The translations under genes and the position numbers were made by a program. Under the pieces are notes generated by a model. The model saw only the letters and a list, made by a program, of their open reading frames with translations, was not told where the DNA came from and ran no database searches. From positions 57,059,885 through 57,123,884 of the forward strand of contig CAIIXF020000001.1 of the NCBI GenBank assembly GCA_903813345.2: DNA of 64,000 nucleotides, given 5' to 3'. This DNA is from Owenia fusiformis (taxonomy: Eukaryota; Annelida; Polychaeta; Sabellida; Oweniidae). Every line of letters starts with the position of its first letter. Positions within the stretch are counted from its first letter, which is position 1. This document shows positions 1 to 10,364 of this stretch, one piece after another.

Positions 1-3000
1 ACGGCAGAAGAAGGAACAGAGAATCGAGATGAAATTATATGTAATGAAGATGCGCTATCTAAAATTCGTGAGAGCCATGTGGACAGTCAGGAATCAACAG
101 GAATACCAGCAAAACACCCATGCTCAAGTTCATCTAAACCAATTCACTCGTTCCAAGACGCCTTTCTTCAATTTCAACAAAGAGATACCTTTTCAGAACA
201 CCAGGAAGAATCGATGATGTCATGGCACACCCCTACTAATTATTTCCCAAAGGCAACAAGTGATCACAACATGTTGAAGGAAGCTGAACCGAACAGTACT
301 GATGACGTGCAGACTCTACCCCAGTCGCTGCGTGCCTCAGAGAAATGTGACCAGGAGGAAAAACAAGAACATGGTACTGTCGCAAATGGCGACCACCCCA
401 GAAAAAGAAGGGGTCCAAAAACTGAAATCCAAATAATAGATGGCCAAGAAACTATAGTCTGTTATATCGACGAGGAAGACTTGAAGTACCACAATAGAGA
501 ACTTATGGCTAAGTTATCCAGTACTGACTCTCCCGAGGTAGTGAAAAGGCTATTGGCCAAGCCTATTGAAACCCAACAAGAACTATTAGCAGCTACTTCA
601 AAAATGGTACCATATAATAGTGAAGTAGCAAAACAAAACCCATATAACAAATATATGCCATTTAGTCCCAATCACCCGCAACATCCAAGGCTCCCAACGT
701 TCGCTAATACAGAGCCACAAATATTTCAGTCAACTGACAAAGTCCAATCGATTCCTTTTCAAGATGCAAACAATAACAAACACCTTCAAGAACAAATCAA
801 AAATCAAAAAATCATGAACTTACCGCAAACACATATGATGAACTCATCCAACCAAAAACATAGAATTTTACCTTCGTATATGCCAACATTCATCTCTAAC
901 CAAATCAAACCCCAAGACCACAGCAGTCCACTTATGCCAACCGATACGGTGATCTGTAAGTTATGTGGTGCTAAATATAACAACATGGTCAGTATGGAGA
1001 AACATTTCATATATTTCCATAAAACAGAAGTTCAACATGAAAACATTGAGGTGAACTTTGCGAGTGATGCGAATGGGCAGAATAAACAGCAGGTGGAGGC
1101 AGTTAACACTACAGCAACTGTGCCAAGTGAAGATGGTTCAGAAAAGATAAACAAATTTCAGGATTCGATCAAGACTGTTGCTACAGATGTGGCAACGGAA
1201 GCACAAAACAATGACCGTATTAACCCACCATTTGATACTCCACAAGACGATGAATCTAAGATCGCCGCTGAAACATTGATATCACTACAAAGTAGGCCAC
1301 CCTCTGAGCTAAGATTTGATGAGCAATTAAGGCTTCTAACAGATGACATTGACGCAGCCAACGTTTTGGTTGATATGAAACATAACACTCCTCAAGTGTC
1401 CCCAGTAAAGCAAATACCTCCTTCCACTGCAATTTCAGTTGATAAATCGCCAGATAAAGGAAAGGGCGTTGTTGGCGAGAATGAATGTAGCCAAGTTGGG
1501 CATGAATTATGTGTAACTCCTGGACCTTATCACCAAAATCATCAAGTACAAAACAACGTTTCCCATGGAAATGATGCGTCAAATGCCTTAAAGTGTGACA
1601 CCCTAAAGAACTTGGCGAGTTCAACTATTGATGAACCTATTAGTATGAACCTTGATAAACGTCAGAGTGACTTTATCAAGGAACCTTGCACCACTGGTGT
1701 TACAAAGAAGGCCCGAAAGGCGACTGTAAAGCGTAAAAAAGATCAGATAGGAAAACCATCTGTTCCTGCTAAATCAAGTCAAGCTAAAAAGAATAAAATG
1801 AACAATCGTATCAACCGCATAAAAAGAAACAGTAGTCCTGACTATAAATCAAAACAGAGAAAACAGACAACGCCGTCTACTTTGTCACAAGAGAATGTTG
1901 GTCAAAAACGTAAAAATACCAAAATTCCATCGCTTGGTGATCAATCCGATGGAAAGTCAATAAGCAAAAATGAAACATCGGACAATTCCAAACATAAAAC
2001 AGATAATATCGAAAGGGTTAATAAAAGTGACAGTATCATCTTAAAACCAAATAAGAAGTACGGCAAAAAGAGCTTTTTCAGAATATCATTAAAGAAATCA
2101 AATAGCAAAAATAATTTAAAAAAGAAGAAAACAACTAGTAAAACAACAAAACTGAAGCCAGCAGACAAACATGTAGATAAAGAAATCGAAAATTCGAGCA
2201 ATGATGTATCTGATGAGAAGGAAACAACAGTCACATCGAAAGATTGTGCTTCTGGAAGTAAAACTGTCAAAACTAATGAGACTGACATACTAAATCATGA
2301 GAATAACAAAAATGATAACATCAAAAAGCTGGAAACGAGCACAAGTGAAGTGAGGAGCAATGGAAATGGCAAAGCAGATTCCCCCTTTGTGACAAATGTC
2401 AAAAATTCAGAAGCGACAGAGGTACCACCCGAAGATACAACTCCTCTTGAGAAACATGTCCAATATGCAGTGGAAAAGACCATTATCACAGATCAAACAA
2501 CTACAAAAGTTGATGAAACAACCAATCAGCCAATTACTGAAGAAACTGAAATAGAAGAATCTGAAGAAACATTCTTAGACTTAGAAGATGAATTGCCCGA
2601 TATAGCAGATGACGGATTTGGTCGTCACGTAGTAAAAGGAGACAAAAATACCGGGGAATTGATAATTAAAAATATCAATGACACTGAAACAGAGCAATAT
2701 TTAGCAGGCAAATCGATGAGTAATAACACAGACGAAGTCACAGAAATGAAAGACAGTGACCAACCATTCCATACCAGCAAAGAGTCATACGAGGAAGAAA
2801 TTGTTGAAGAATTAATTACATTTGGGAACGATTTCACCGATGGTGAAGAAAGTCTAGGAATTAAAGTGATTTCCACTTTCTCATTAGCAACACACGATGG
2901 GACCATTCCACCAGAACTTGCTTTGGAGCATGGACTTTCCACCGATCAGAAACAAAGCAAAGACACTATAAGCCTAACAGGTTGTGAACGAGAAAATGAT

Positions 3001-6000
3001 TCAAACTCTGACAGTAATAAGCTAATTAAAACGAGTCCAATGATTCAGTCTGCAGAGCCATTGAATGAAAAGAATGTAGAGAAAGACAGTGACGTAAACA
3101 ATTCATCAAAAATTGAAATGCCAAATGAAATGACAAATAGAACAGTGGACGGTCAGGAAAATGAAAATAAAATGGCAAGAGAAACAGTGAAAACAAGTGA
3201 TGCTATTTCCGACGCTCTGGAGGCTAAAGTCAACAGAGTAACTGATGAGGAAAATATAACGATAGATAAGAATGATACTCCAGTATCTTCAACTGAGTCC
3301 ACTACAATTATTACAGAGAATCTTACATTACTAGACACAGAGGTATCGACTAAAGGTACAATCAGAAAGCAAGAAATTAATGATCCCTCGGGTAAGCAAG
3401 ACAGACAAGTGTCTTCAAGCCACGACGACCAAAACTTGTCAAGTAGACTCAATGTTTTCGACATTCTCTCAGCAACAAAGAGCGACGATGAAAAAATGTC
3501 TAGTTCGAGAACTTTAAGAATAAATTCAGCACCGATGGAATCCATAGAACCAGACACACCGCCCCATACTGTTTACACATCTAAAGATCATAAGCTAGAT
3601 ACCTTCCTAGAAAAGGCAAAGAGATTTGGCCAGATGTTGAAAAAGGAATCGTCATTTGGTGACACAAGTCCAATCAAGCAAAATCCAATTTGTGAAAGAA
3701 GTTTTTCTGAAAATTTCCCTCGATATGAAGTTATCAGCAAAGACATATCAAAGAGACAAACGCCACTGGACACAAACAGGGCTGTAAAATTGAAACGCAA
3801 TGCTAGGAAGTCCACTCGATCAAGTAACTGGGTAAATAACTTCAACAAATTTGCTCAAAATATGCCTAAACATTATCCAAATGATAATGTCAAATCTCCA
3901 GAAAGTAATGCTGGAAGTAAATTTCAGTCTGGGGACCCAAAAGGTATAAAAACGAAATTCAATCAATCAGAGGATGGTTATAATACACAACCAGCGACAG
4001 TGAAAAAGGAGAAGGTTCTTTTGCGTAAAAATGCCAGGAAATCTGGGGTTTCAGCTGCAGAGTTGAACCTTGCAATTGTTTCTCTGGATACAAAGCGTAG
4101 ACCTAAGCAACAAAGGGACCACATGCCTTCTCAGACAGAAAAGCAAAAGCGCGGAGAAGTGAGTAACACTTTGTTGCCCTTAGAAAAACGACCCAAATTG
4201 TCCAGATCTTCGGACACAATGGATAGCAACACGTCGGACGGCATTAATAAAGTCGACACACTTAAGAACTCAAACGAAAGTCAAACATCAAGTAAAACAT
4301 TGGATAGTAAACCTAAAAACAACAAAACTGGAAAGAAACGTCAAATTGATGATACAACCGATCAACTCCAACAACTAATTGGAATCGTAACGAAACGTAC
4401 TGAAAAATTAAAAAAGCCCGTTCAGCAACAAGCAGCCCCAAAGAATAACGCAGAAATGAATGGACATAAAAAGAAATCTGATAAGGCTGACAAACCTATT
4501 ACGGAACAACAAAACACAAGTCGTAATAAAACAATAACTAAAGAGACAAACAAAAGAGACATTATAAAGCAAACAATGCCAAACAAAGAACATACAGTGA
4601 ATGGATTTAGTCATCTTAGAAATATGTTTTCGAAAGCTAAAGAGACGGAAAAGATCAGTGATCAAGCCATAGAAAAGAGAGACAATGAAACTAAAGCTAA
4701 GCCTAGCGTACAACAAACAGTTGAAGGATTTAGCCATCTTAAAGATATGTTAACAAAGGGGAAAGCAACCATTGAGCAAGTAGAACCTACTTGTCCAAAT
4801 GATTCAGATGAAGACGAAGGGAACTTATTTGAAATACCAATTAAAGAAACATTGCCCATAAAAGAAAACTATCCTCATGCTAATAATCATTCAATAAACG
4901 AATCTGGAATACCAATCGCTGACAACAGCCACAAAGAACTTGATAGTTTAGTTGATACAACAAAAGATAAGGTCGTTTTGAAAACTATATCTTCCAGGAA
5001 AATGAGTGAAGATGATAACTCCAGCGATGATGAGAAAGAAAAAATAAAATGCCAAAACCTTTTGATGAAATTACAAAATCTAAGAGCCATAGCTCGAAAA
5101 TCTTATGAGAAACAAATCGAAGGGAAATATAGCGGATCCAGCGATGACGAATCAGACGATGACGTGATTGAGGTTTCGAAAAATAATCTCCAGAAACTTG
5201 ATACACCTGACATAGACGGTGACAGTGATGACGAGTTACCCGACATACTTAAAGAAATGACAGCAAAACATAATACATCGATGAATAAACCAGCAAAACA
5301 AGCATGTGCTACTGTGAAAAGCACAATGGTTATAAAACCTGACAATGCAGGCCCGGTTAATTCAAAATCCTGTATAATATCAAAGAAAAACGTATCTACT
5401 TCAAAGAGGCGTAAACGGTGTCCATCTGAAAGGCACAATGATGACCTGCATAGTTTTGATGTCCGTACCAAGCCGTGTAAAGTGCTACTCAAAGATATCA
5501 GCAAAGATATAAAGTACAAGGATGCCATGGAGTTTATGACAATAAAGCTTTCAAAATGCTACGGACTACCCAAGTATGGTCTCTCAGATCAAGATGAGAT
5601 AGACCAAAGAGAAAAACGTAAAGAAGATAACAAGAAAAACAAGAGAAACATGAAGCAGAACACAGGAGGTTCAAGGTTGAAAAATATTAACTGTGACTCA
5701 GTTAGTAGTGAAAGCTCCACAGCACATTTCAGGAATAAAGGGACTGGCAATGAGCGAGCGATCAAGAGAAATAAAATAACATGTAAGAAGCAAAGCATCC
5801 AAGACGATAAAAGAATGGACGGCAAACAAAGCAACGAGGATAATGGAAAAACAGACATTAAACAAAGTGAAAGGGATATCAAAGTGACAGGCGGCAAACA
5901 AGGCAAAGAGGGTAATGAAGAGACAGACAAAAATCAAAGTAATGGCGATAATGAAGAAACTGACAACAAACAGAGCAACGAGGATAAGAAAGGAACTGCC

Positions 6001-6381
6001 ATCAAACAAACTGACATAATGCTATGTAATAAGGATAATAAAGAAATGGACATAAAACAAAGCAATGAGAAGAATAAAGGGAGAGACGACATCAAACAAG
6101 ATATAGGGAATAATGAGGGAACAGACAACAAACAAAGCAATGAAGACAGTAAAGGCACAAACAACAATCAAAAAAATTGTAATGAAGAGACAAACAGCAA
6201 GCACAGCAATGAGAACAATAAAAAGAGAGACTCTGACGTTATGGATCCAAAAGATGAACATTCCATTGAATTTGACGAACCTCAGAGTGACGACGGTAAT
6301 GAGTCCGACGCTTCAGAAAGTACTATTCCGTTTGATATTGTGTCTTTTTCAAGTAGTTTGAGTGAATTCATTGAGTGCTGA
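1..6381 (+). CDS. Large lysine-rich low-complexity protein with a single C2H2 zinc finger (5' partial)
   Basis: The frame is open from base 1, so this is the 3' part of a gene or a large last exon, giving 2126 visible residues (numbered from base 1) and ending at TGA 6379-6381. The only domain I can name is one C2H2 zinc finger at residues about 319-340 (C-x2-C-x12-H-x4-H, CKLC...HFIYFH). The rest is rich in K, N, S, D and E with little hydrophobic core and looks disordered. Basic clusters such as KKARKATVKRKK (about 569) suggest nuclear location. Short motifs occur twice: DELPDI (about 864 and 1745), [KR]NARKS (about 1265 and 1342) and GFSHL[RK][ND]M (about 1535 and 1576). The last 190 residues carry a degenerate KQSNED repeat. 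An AATAAA follows 75 bases after the stop. I do not recognise the family. A nuclear or chromatin-associated role is inference. That it is a real gene is well supported by its length without stops. Confidence 0.85.
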   Translation, partial: TAEEGTENRDEIICNEDALSKIRESHVDSQESTGIPAKHPCSSSSKPIHSFQDAFLQFQQRDTFSEHQEESMMSWHTPTNYFPKATSDHNMLKEAEPNSTDDVQTLPQSLRASEKCDQEEKQEHGTVANGDHPRKRRGPKTEIQIIDGQETIVCYIDEEDLKYHNRELMAKLSSTDSPEVVKRLLAKPIETQQELLAATSKMVPYNSEVAKQNPYNKYMPFSPNHPQHPRLPTFANTEPQIFQSTDKVQSIPFQDANNNKHLQEQIKNQKIMNLPQTHMMNSSNQKHRILPSYMPTFISNQIKPQDHSSPLMPTDTVICKLCGAKYNNMVSMEKHFIYFHKTEVQHENIEVNFASDANGQNKQQVEAVNTTATVPSEDGSEKINKFQDSIKTVATDVATEAQNNDRINPPFDTPQDDESKIAAETLISLQSRPPSELRFDEQLRLLTDDIDAANVLVDMKHNTPQVSPVKQIPPSTAISVDKSPDKGKGVVGENECSQVGHELCVTPGPYHQNHQVQNNVSHGNDASNALKCDTLKNLASSTIDEPISMNLDKRQSDFIKEPCTTGVTKKARKATVKRKKDQIGKPSVPAKSSQAKKNKMNNRINRIKRNSSPDYKSKQRKQTTPSTLSQENVGQKRKNTKIPSLGDQSDGKSISKNETSDNSKHKTDNIERVNKSDSIILKPNKKYGKKSFFRISLKKSNSKNNLKKKKTTSKTTKLKPADKHVDKEIENSSNDVSDEKETTVTSKDCASGSKTVKTNETDILNHENNKNDNIKKLETSTSEVRSNGNGKADSPFVTNVKNSEATEVPPEDTTPLEKHVQYAVEKTIITDQTTTKVDETTNQPITEETEIEESEETFLDLEDELPDIADDGFGRHVVKGDKNTGELIIKNINDTETEQYLAGKSMSNNTDEVTEMKDSDQPFHTSKESYEEEIVEELITFGNDFTDGEESLGIKVISTFSLATHDGTIPPELALEHGLSTDQKQSKDTISLTGCERENDSNSDSNKLIKTSPMIQSAEPLNEKNVEKDSDVNNSSKIEMPNEMTNRTVDGQENENKMARETVKTSDAISDALEAKVNRVTDEENITIDKNDTPVSSTESTTIITENLTLLDTEVSTKGTIRKQEINDPSGKQDRQVSSSHDDQNLSSRLNVFDILSATKSDDEKMSSSRTLRINSAPMESIEPDTPPHTVYTSKDHKLDTFLEKAKRFGQMLKKESSFGDTSPIKQNPICERSFSENFPRYEVISKDISKRQTPLDTNRAVKLKRNARKSTRSSNWVNNFNKFAQNMPKHYPNDNVKSPESNAGSKFQSGDPKGIKTKFNQSEDGYNTQPATVKKEKVLLRKNARKSGVSAAELNLAIVSLDTKRRPKQQRDHMPSQTEKQKRGEVSNTLLPLEKRPKLSRSSDTMDSNTSDGINKVDTLKNSNESQTSSKTLDSKPKNNKTGKKRQIDDTTDQLQQLIGIVTKRTEKLKKPVQQQAAPKNNAEMNGHKKKSDKADKPITEQQNTSRNKTITKETNKRDIIKQTMPNKEHTVNGFSHLRNMFSKAKETEKISDQAIEKRDNETKAKPSVQQTVEGFSHLKDMLTKGKATIEQVEPTCPNDSDEDEGNLFEIPIKETLPIKENYPHANNHSINESGIPIADNSHKELDSLVDTTKDKVVLKTISSRKMSEDDNSSDDEKEKIKCQNLLMKLQNLRAIARKSYEKQIEGKYSGSSDDESDDDVIEVSKNNLQKLDTPDIDGDSDDELPDILKEMTAKHNTSMNKPAKQACATVKSTMVIKPDNAGPVNSKSCIISKKNVSTSKRRKRCPSERHNDDLHSFDVRTKPCKVLLKDISKDIKYKDAMEFMTIKLSKCYGLPKYGLSDQDEIDQREKRKEDNKKNKRNMKQNTGGSRLKNINCDSVSSESSTAHFRNKGTGNERAIKRNKITCKKQSIQDDKRMDGKQSNEDNGKTDIKQSERDIKVTGGKQGKEGNEETDKNQSNGDNEETDNKQSNEDKKGTAIKQTDIMLCNKDNKEMDIKQSNEKNKGRDDIKQDIGNNEGTDNKQSNEDSKGTNNNQKNCNEETNSKHSNENNKKRDSDVMDPKDEHSIEFDEPQSDDGNESDASESTIPFDIVSFSSSLSEFIEC
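5806..6225 (+). repeat. Coding minisatellite (KQSNED repeat) near the C-terminus of the first gene
   Basis: About ten imperfect copies of a 12-14 residue unit of the form KQSNEDNKGTDI are read in frame. The unit is asparagine, lysine and acid rich with no hydrophobic positions, so it most likely encodes a disordered tail. Copies differ in sequence but all changes keep the frame, which supports the tail being translated. Confidence 0.75.
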
Positions 6382-6454
6382 TAACGGCTCAATCAAGGAC
6401 ATTAATATTATTTCTGAGTTTATATTGATTGTGATTCACTAAAATGACTGATTC

Positions 6455-6460
6455 AATAAA
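6455..6460 (+). other. Polyadenylation signal AATAAA of the first gene
   Basis: AATAAA lies 74 bases after the stop codon and overlaps a second copy (AATAAAATAAAATG). It marks the likely 3' end of the large zinc-finger gene. Confidence 0.6.
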
Positions 6461-7072
6461 ATAAAATGAGCACGTTTGTGAAAAAGATATATTATTAAAT
6501 TGGTGCCACGTACTTTTTTTTAAATTTGCTAGATTGGACAATATTTTATAGTGAGACAAAAATATAATTTAAATTTTTGTTAAGATATGATGATTTAGTC
6601 TGGAACCAAAGGTTTGAAGCAGTTTATATCGTGAAAGTCTTCTGTCCAAGTACTAAAAACGAGATGCCCAAACGTATACATTTGGGTTGCTTTAAGAATA
6701 GGGCTGGTCGTCAATGTTTAGTTTCTCAAGTTATTGCTGAGCCAAAATGTTTCAAGTGTCTATTCGTTGCCATGGAAACGGATTCTGCGTAAAATCTAAA
6801 CATTTAACTGAATGAGTTTAAGGTCAATTTGACCATTCTTCTCAAAGAACATCACTATAACATCAGTCTAACATTACAAAACAGTTAAGTGTTTATGTTG
6901 TGTTTGACTTTGTTTACTTAATGCGAGACTCAAATGACCTGTATAGACCAGACCGAAAACAAAAAAACAACCATTCGTCTTTGTCAGTTCAAGCATTTAA
7001 ACGGTAATACTATGCTCAAAATGTTTTTTTCAAAAAGCGAACAGAATCATAATACTTAAATGTTACTGAAAC
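6461..7072. other. Intergenic stretch, nothing recognised
   Basis: AT-rich sequence after the first gene. One open frame (6577-6792, plus) has no ATG-led context, domain or splice support and is left out. Confidence 0.5.
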
Positions 7073-7690
7073 ACAATATTCTTTCTCTCCGGGTTACTCT
7101 GATATATACACTCCCCTTCAGAAGTTTGGCAACTAGGAGTCCACATTCAGATCACTTGTAGAAGTTTGGTTATTTGGCAGAAAAATATAGGATGACTTGG
7201 TAAACACTTAAGTCTTATACAACAATATTCTTTCTCTCCGGGTTACTCTGATATATACACTCCCCTTCAGAAGTTTGGCAACTAGGAGTCCACATTCAGG
7301 TCACTTGTAGAAGTTTGGTTATTTGGCAGAAAAATATAGGATGACTGGGTAAACACTTAAGTCTTATACAACAATATTCTTTCTCTCCGGGTTACTCTGA
7401 TATATACTAGTACACTCCCCTTCAGAAGTTTGGCAACTAGGAGTCCACATTCAGATCACTTGTAGAAGTTTGGTTATTTGGCAGAAAAATATAGGATGAC
7501 TGGGTAAACACTTAAGTCTTGTACAACAATATTCTTTCTCTCCGGGTTACTCTGATACATACACTCCCCTTCAGAAGTTTGGCAACTAGGAGTCCACATT
7601 CAGATCACTTGTAGAAGTTTGGTTATTTGGCAGAAAAATATAGGATGATTGGGTAAACACATTAGTCTTATACAACAATATTCTTTCTTA
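7073..7690. repeat. Tandem repeat, four copies of a 149-bp unit
   Basis: Units begin at 7073, 7222, 7371 and 7526, each at the phrase ACAATATTCTTTCTCTCCGG; a fifth start at 7674 breaks off after about 16 bases. Copies differ by only a few bases, and copy 3 carries a 6-bp insertion after ATATATAC, so the array is young. Each unit contains CTTCAGAAGTTTGGCAAC, close to the terminal sequence CTCCATAAGTTTGGCAAC of MITEs found later in the window. Confidence 0.92.
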
Positions 7691-8135
7691 TCATTGAAAG
7701 AAAATACATCTAAATCATCTTTTAAAAGTACTGGTTTCAATAAAGTATAAAAATGAATAGAGAAATCATTTGATATCTACTGCTTTGAACCTTATATATC
7801 CATCACTAGATCGTGCAGAGTTGATCAATGAAAGCGTGTCAATACTGTTAGATTGGATCACAATTCTAAATGACCTCATTGAGAGTGAGAGGGCCTCTCA
7901 TTGAGCCTCAACGTACTCCATCGACAAATAAGGGCATAGTAGCAAGAAACCTTTGCTTTATACATTTTAAAAAATACTAAAAACAATGTACCTGTAAGCT
8001 TACAGTTAAGGCTATTGTCTTAAAGTATCACAGCAATTCTATTTTAATTGATGAACATGTTATTACCAGTTGTCATCATGCATCATTTATTTTTATGTCA
8101 GGTGAATTAGGTTCTGTTTAATGAGACTGTTGTAA
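7691..8135. other. Intergenic stretch, nothing recognised
   Basis: AT-rich, with no open frame or repeat that I can support. Confidence 0.45.
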
Positions 8136-8362
8136 TTAAAGGGAGAATATATCATGAATGTATGAAGAAATTGCAAGCAATATTTACAATATTACAGTAT
8201 CACAGTGAGTATTGCTGTTTTGATATATTTCTCATTTTTGCACTTTTGCATACATATCCGCTTCTCCATTTGACAAAAAATACCATTTGATTAGAAAATA
8301 CATGGGATGGATAATACTTATAAGATGAAATATTGATTACATTTTTATGATTCTCCCTTTAA
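8136..8362. mobile_element. Short MITE with TTAA target duplication
   Basis: Both ends read TTAA followed by AGGGAGAAT in inverted orientation (TTAAAGGGAGAAT at 8136, ATTCTCCCTTTAA at 8350-8362). A TTAA duplication is used by piggyBac and Kolobok transposases. The 219-bp interior has no coding capacity, so it would be a non-autonomous element moved by such an enzyme. Family assignment is inference from the ends only. Confidence 0.6.
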
Positions 8363-8833
8363 ATAAATCATGTAAATAAAAACATCTAAATCTTACATAA
8401 AAACGTAAACGCCAAATAAAATTGTATAAATCATTTCATATCTAAATAAAATCATTCAAGCATGCAAAATAAATGGCTTAGTAACATGGCTATGAGCCTG
8501 GAATGGATAAAAATTGTCTAAAGTATTTTGTGTGTGCTACAACTGAAAAGGGGCTTTTGTTACAATGGGAAAACTGGATCAAGTTCATTTCAAAGAGGTG
8601 AAACCGTTTAGGAGCGATCCCAAAATCAACGCTACCTTCAATGAGATATTATGTGAAACTTCTCGACAGACACTGTGACAGTATATGTTCGCTATATCAC
8701 ATAACCAAAGGCGAATGTTCAACATAATAATAAGAAACGCTATATTAATACATTTCATAATACTGCACTCCCGGATCTCGGCCCAAAGGATGTGAATATG
8801 ACACTGAAGTCATGACAGGTGAAATGCATCTAT
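8363..8833. other. Intergenic stretch, nothing recognised
   Basis: AT-rich spacer between two inverted-repeat elements. No gene seen. Confidence 0.45.
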
Positions 8834-9688
8834 TACACCCTATGCAGACAGAGCCTGTGGGAAATATTGGGTGGGGAGCAAATGAGCGGAGGGTGCGGAG
8901 CTAACGGTCATTTTTGAATTTAAATTTGGGATATTTCTGGAACTAAGCCGTTTTGGGACTTCAAATATACCAAGATATGTGTATTTGACACCAAATATCA
9001 ATACAATTGTGAAAATAGTAGCGCAATTCATTCTATAGCGACGCAGTGTGCCTTAAACCTTTCCCAGACCTATATATTTTGAAATTATCCTTTTAATACT
9101 GAGTCCCCAGCATTCATAAAAAATGGTGTTCAAGGTACACTATCTATACAAATTATTTTTGCATCTTGGAAGCCAGGCAGTATCAGTGTGATTTTATAAA
9201 AATTCGGAAATGTTTTTCAGATATGAGCCCCCTCTAAATATTGGGTGCGGAGCAGCTCCATAAACGTAGCTCCGCACCCAATATTTAGAGGGGGCTCATA
9301 TCTGAAGAACATTTCCGAATTTTTATAAAATCACACAGATACTGCCTAGCTTCCAAGATGCAAAAATAATTTGCATGGGTAGTGTATCTTGAACACCATT
9401 TTTTATGAATGCTGGGGACGCAGTATTAAAAGGATAGTCTCAAAATATATAGGTCTGGGAAATGTTTAAGGCATACTGCGTCGCTATAAAATGAATTGCA
9501 CTACTATTTTCACAATTTTATTGATATTTGGTGTCAAATACACATATCTTGGTATATTTGAAGTCCCAAAACGGCTTAGTTTCAGAAATACCCCAATTTT
9601 AAATTCAAAAATGACCGTTAGCTCCGCACCCTCCGCTCATTTGCGCCGCACCCAATATTTCCCACAGGCTCTGTCTGCATAGGGTGTA
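8834..9688. mobile_element. 855-bp near-perfect palindromic (foldback) element with TA duplication
   Basis: The left half (8834 to about 9260) is repeated in reverse complement in the right half (about 9262-9688), with scattered single-base differences and almost no loop; the centre lies near 9261. The ends read TACACCCTATGCAGACAGAG on both sides, so a TA target duplication is likely, as for Tc1/mariner-mobilised elements. The 63-residue open frames at 8840-9031 (minus) and 9491-9682 (plus) are mirror images caused by the palindrome, not genes. Two identical GC-rich motifs (AGCTCCGCACCC) lie in each arm. Confidence 0.92.
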
Positions 9689-10364
9689 TTACATATAATT
9701 GGTTTCATAACATTATTAGAACATGTACATGCATCTATCACATGTTAAGAATTCTATTGAAATGTGACATTCTATTGACGTGAGATGTATACCAGCAGCT
9801 CCTTATATTTCGTGATTATACTTTCAAAAGAGTGAAATGTATTTGCTTTACTATTCACTGTTTCGATCAGACCTCAAGCAATACGATTATTTTATTGAAT
9901 TTTCTAGTCCTGTGACTGGATACCAATTATTGATATGGTTTCTTTGTGATTATTTAATTGTTAAAACTAAATGTTTTAGTACATTTCGTGTGTATGCCTC
10001 ATTTGTTTTATAAATGATATCCATGAATACTAAATGTTATGTCCTTGGGAGGATATATTGTATATAATGACTGATGTATTACGTTTTATATGAATTATAA
10101 TTGAATTATAATTGAAATATAATTATAATGATCTAACTATGGCCAGTAATAAAGCACGTGTGATACTTTTTGTACAAATAATTATATCTTGTTTTTGATT
10201 ATTTGGCAATCAAAGTTCAACAGTCTAATCAAAGGTCAACAGTCAGCATTTGATGATAAATGATTGAGTTAACATAAACCCTTCAATAAATAACATACAA
10301 CACCATTCAAAAACACATGTATAAATCACTAGGTTGTTTGTTCTCAGCCCACACAGTACACATA
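9689..10364. other. Intergenic stretch, nothing recognised
   Basis: AT-rich sequence with a small self-complementary AATTATAATTGAATTATAAT block near 10094. No gene seen. Confidence 0.45.

Noticed and set aside
6577-6792. 71-residue open frame after the first gene
   Set aside because: It starts at a non-ATG codon, is downstream of the poly-A signal and resembles nothing known.
8840-9682. Two 63-residue open frames with nearly the same protein
   Set aside because: They are mirror images produced by the palindrome, with no ATG context or splice support.
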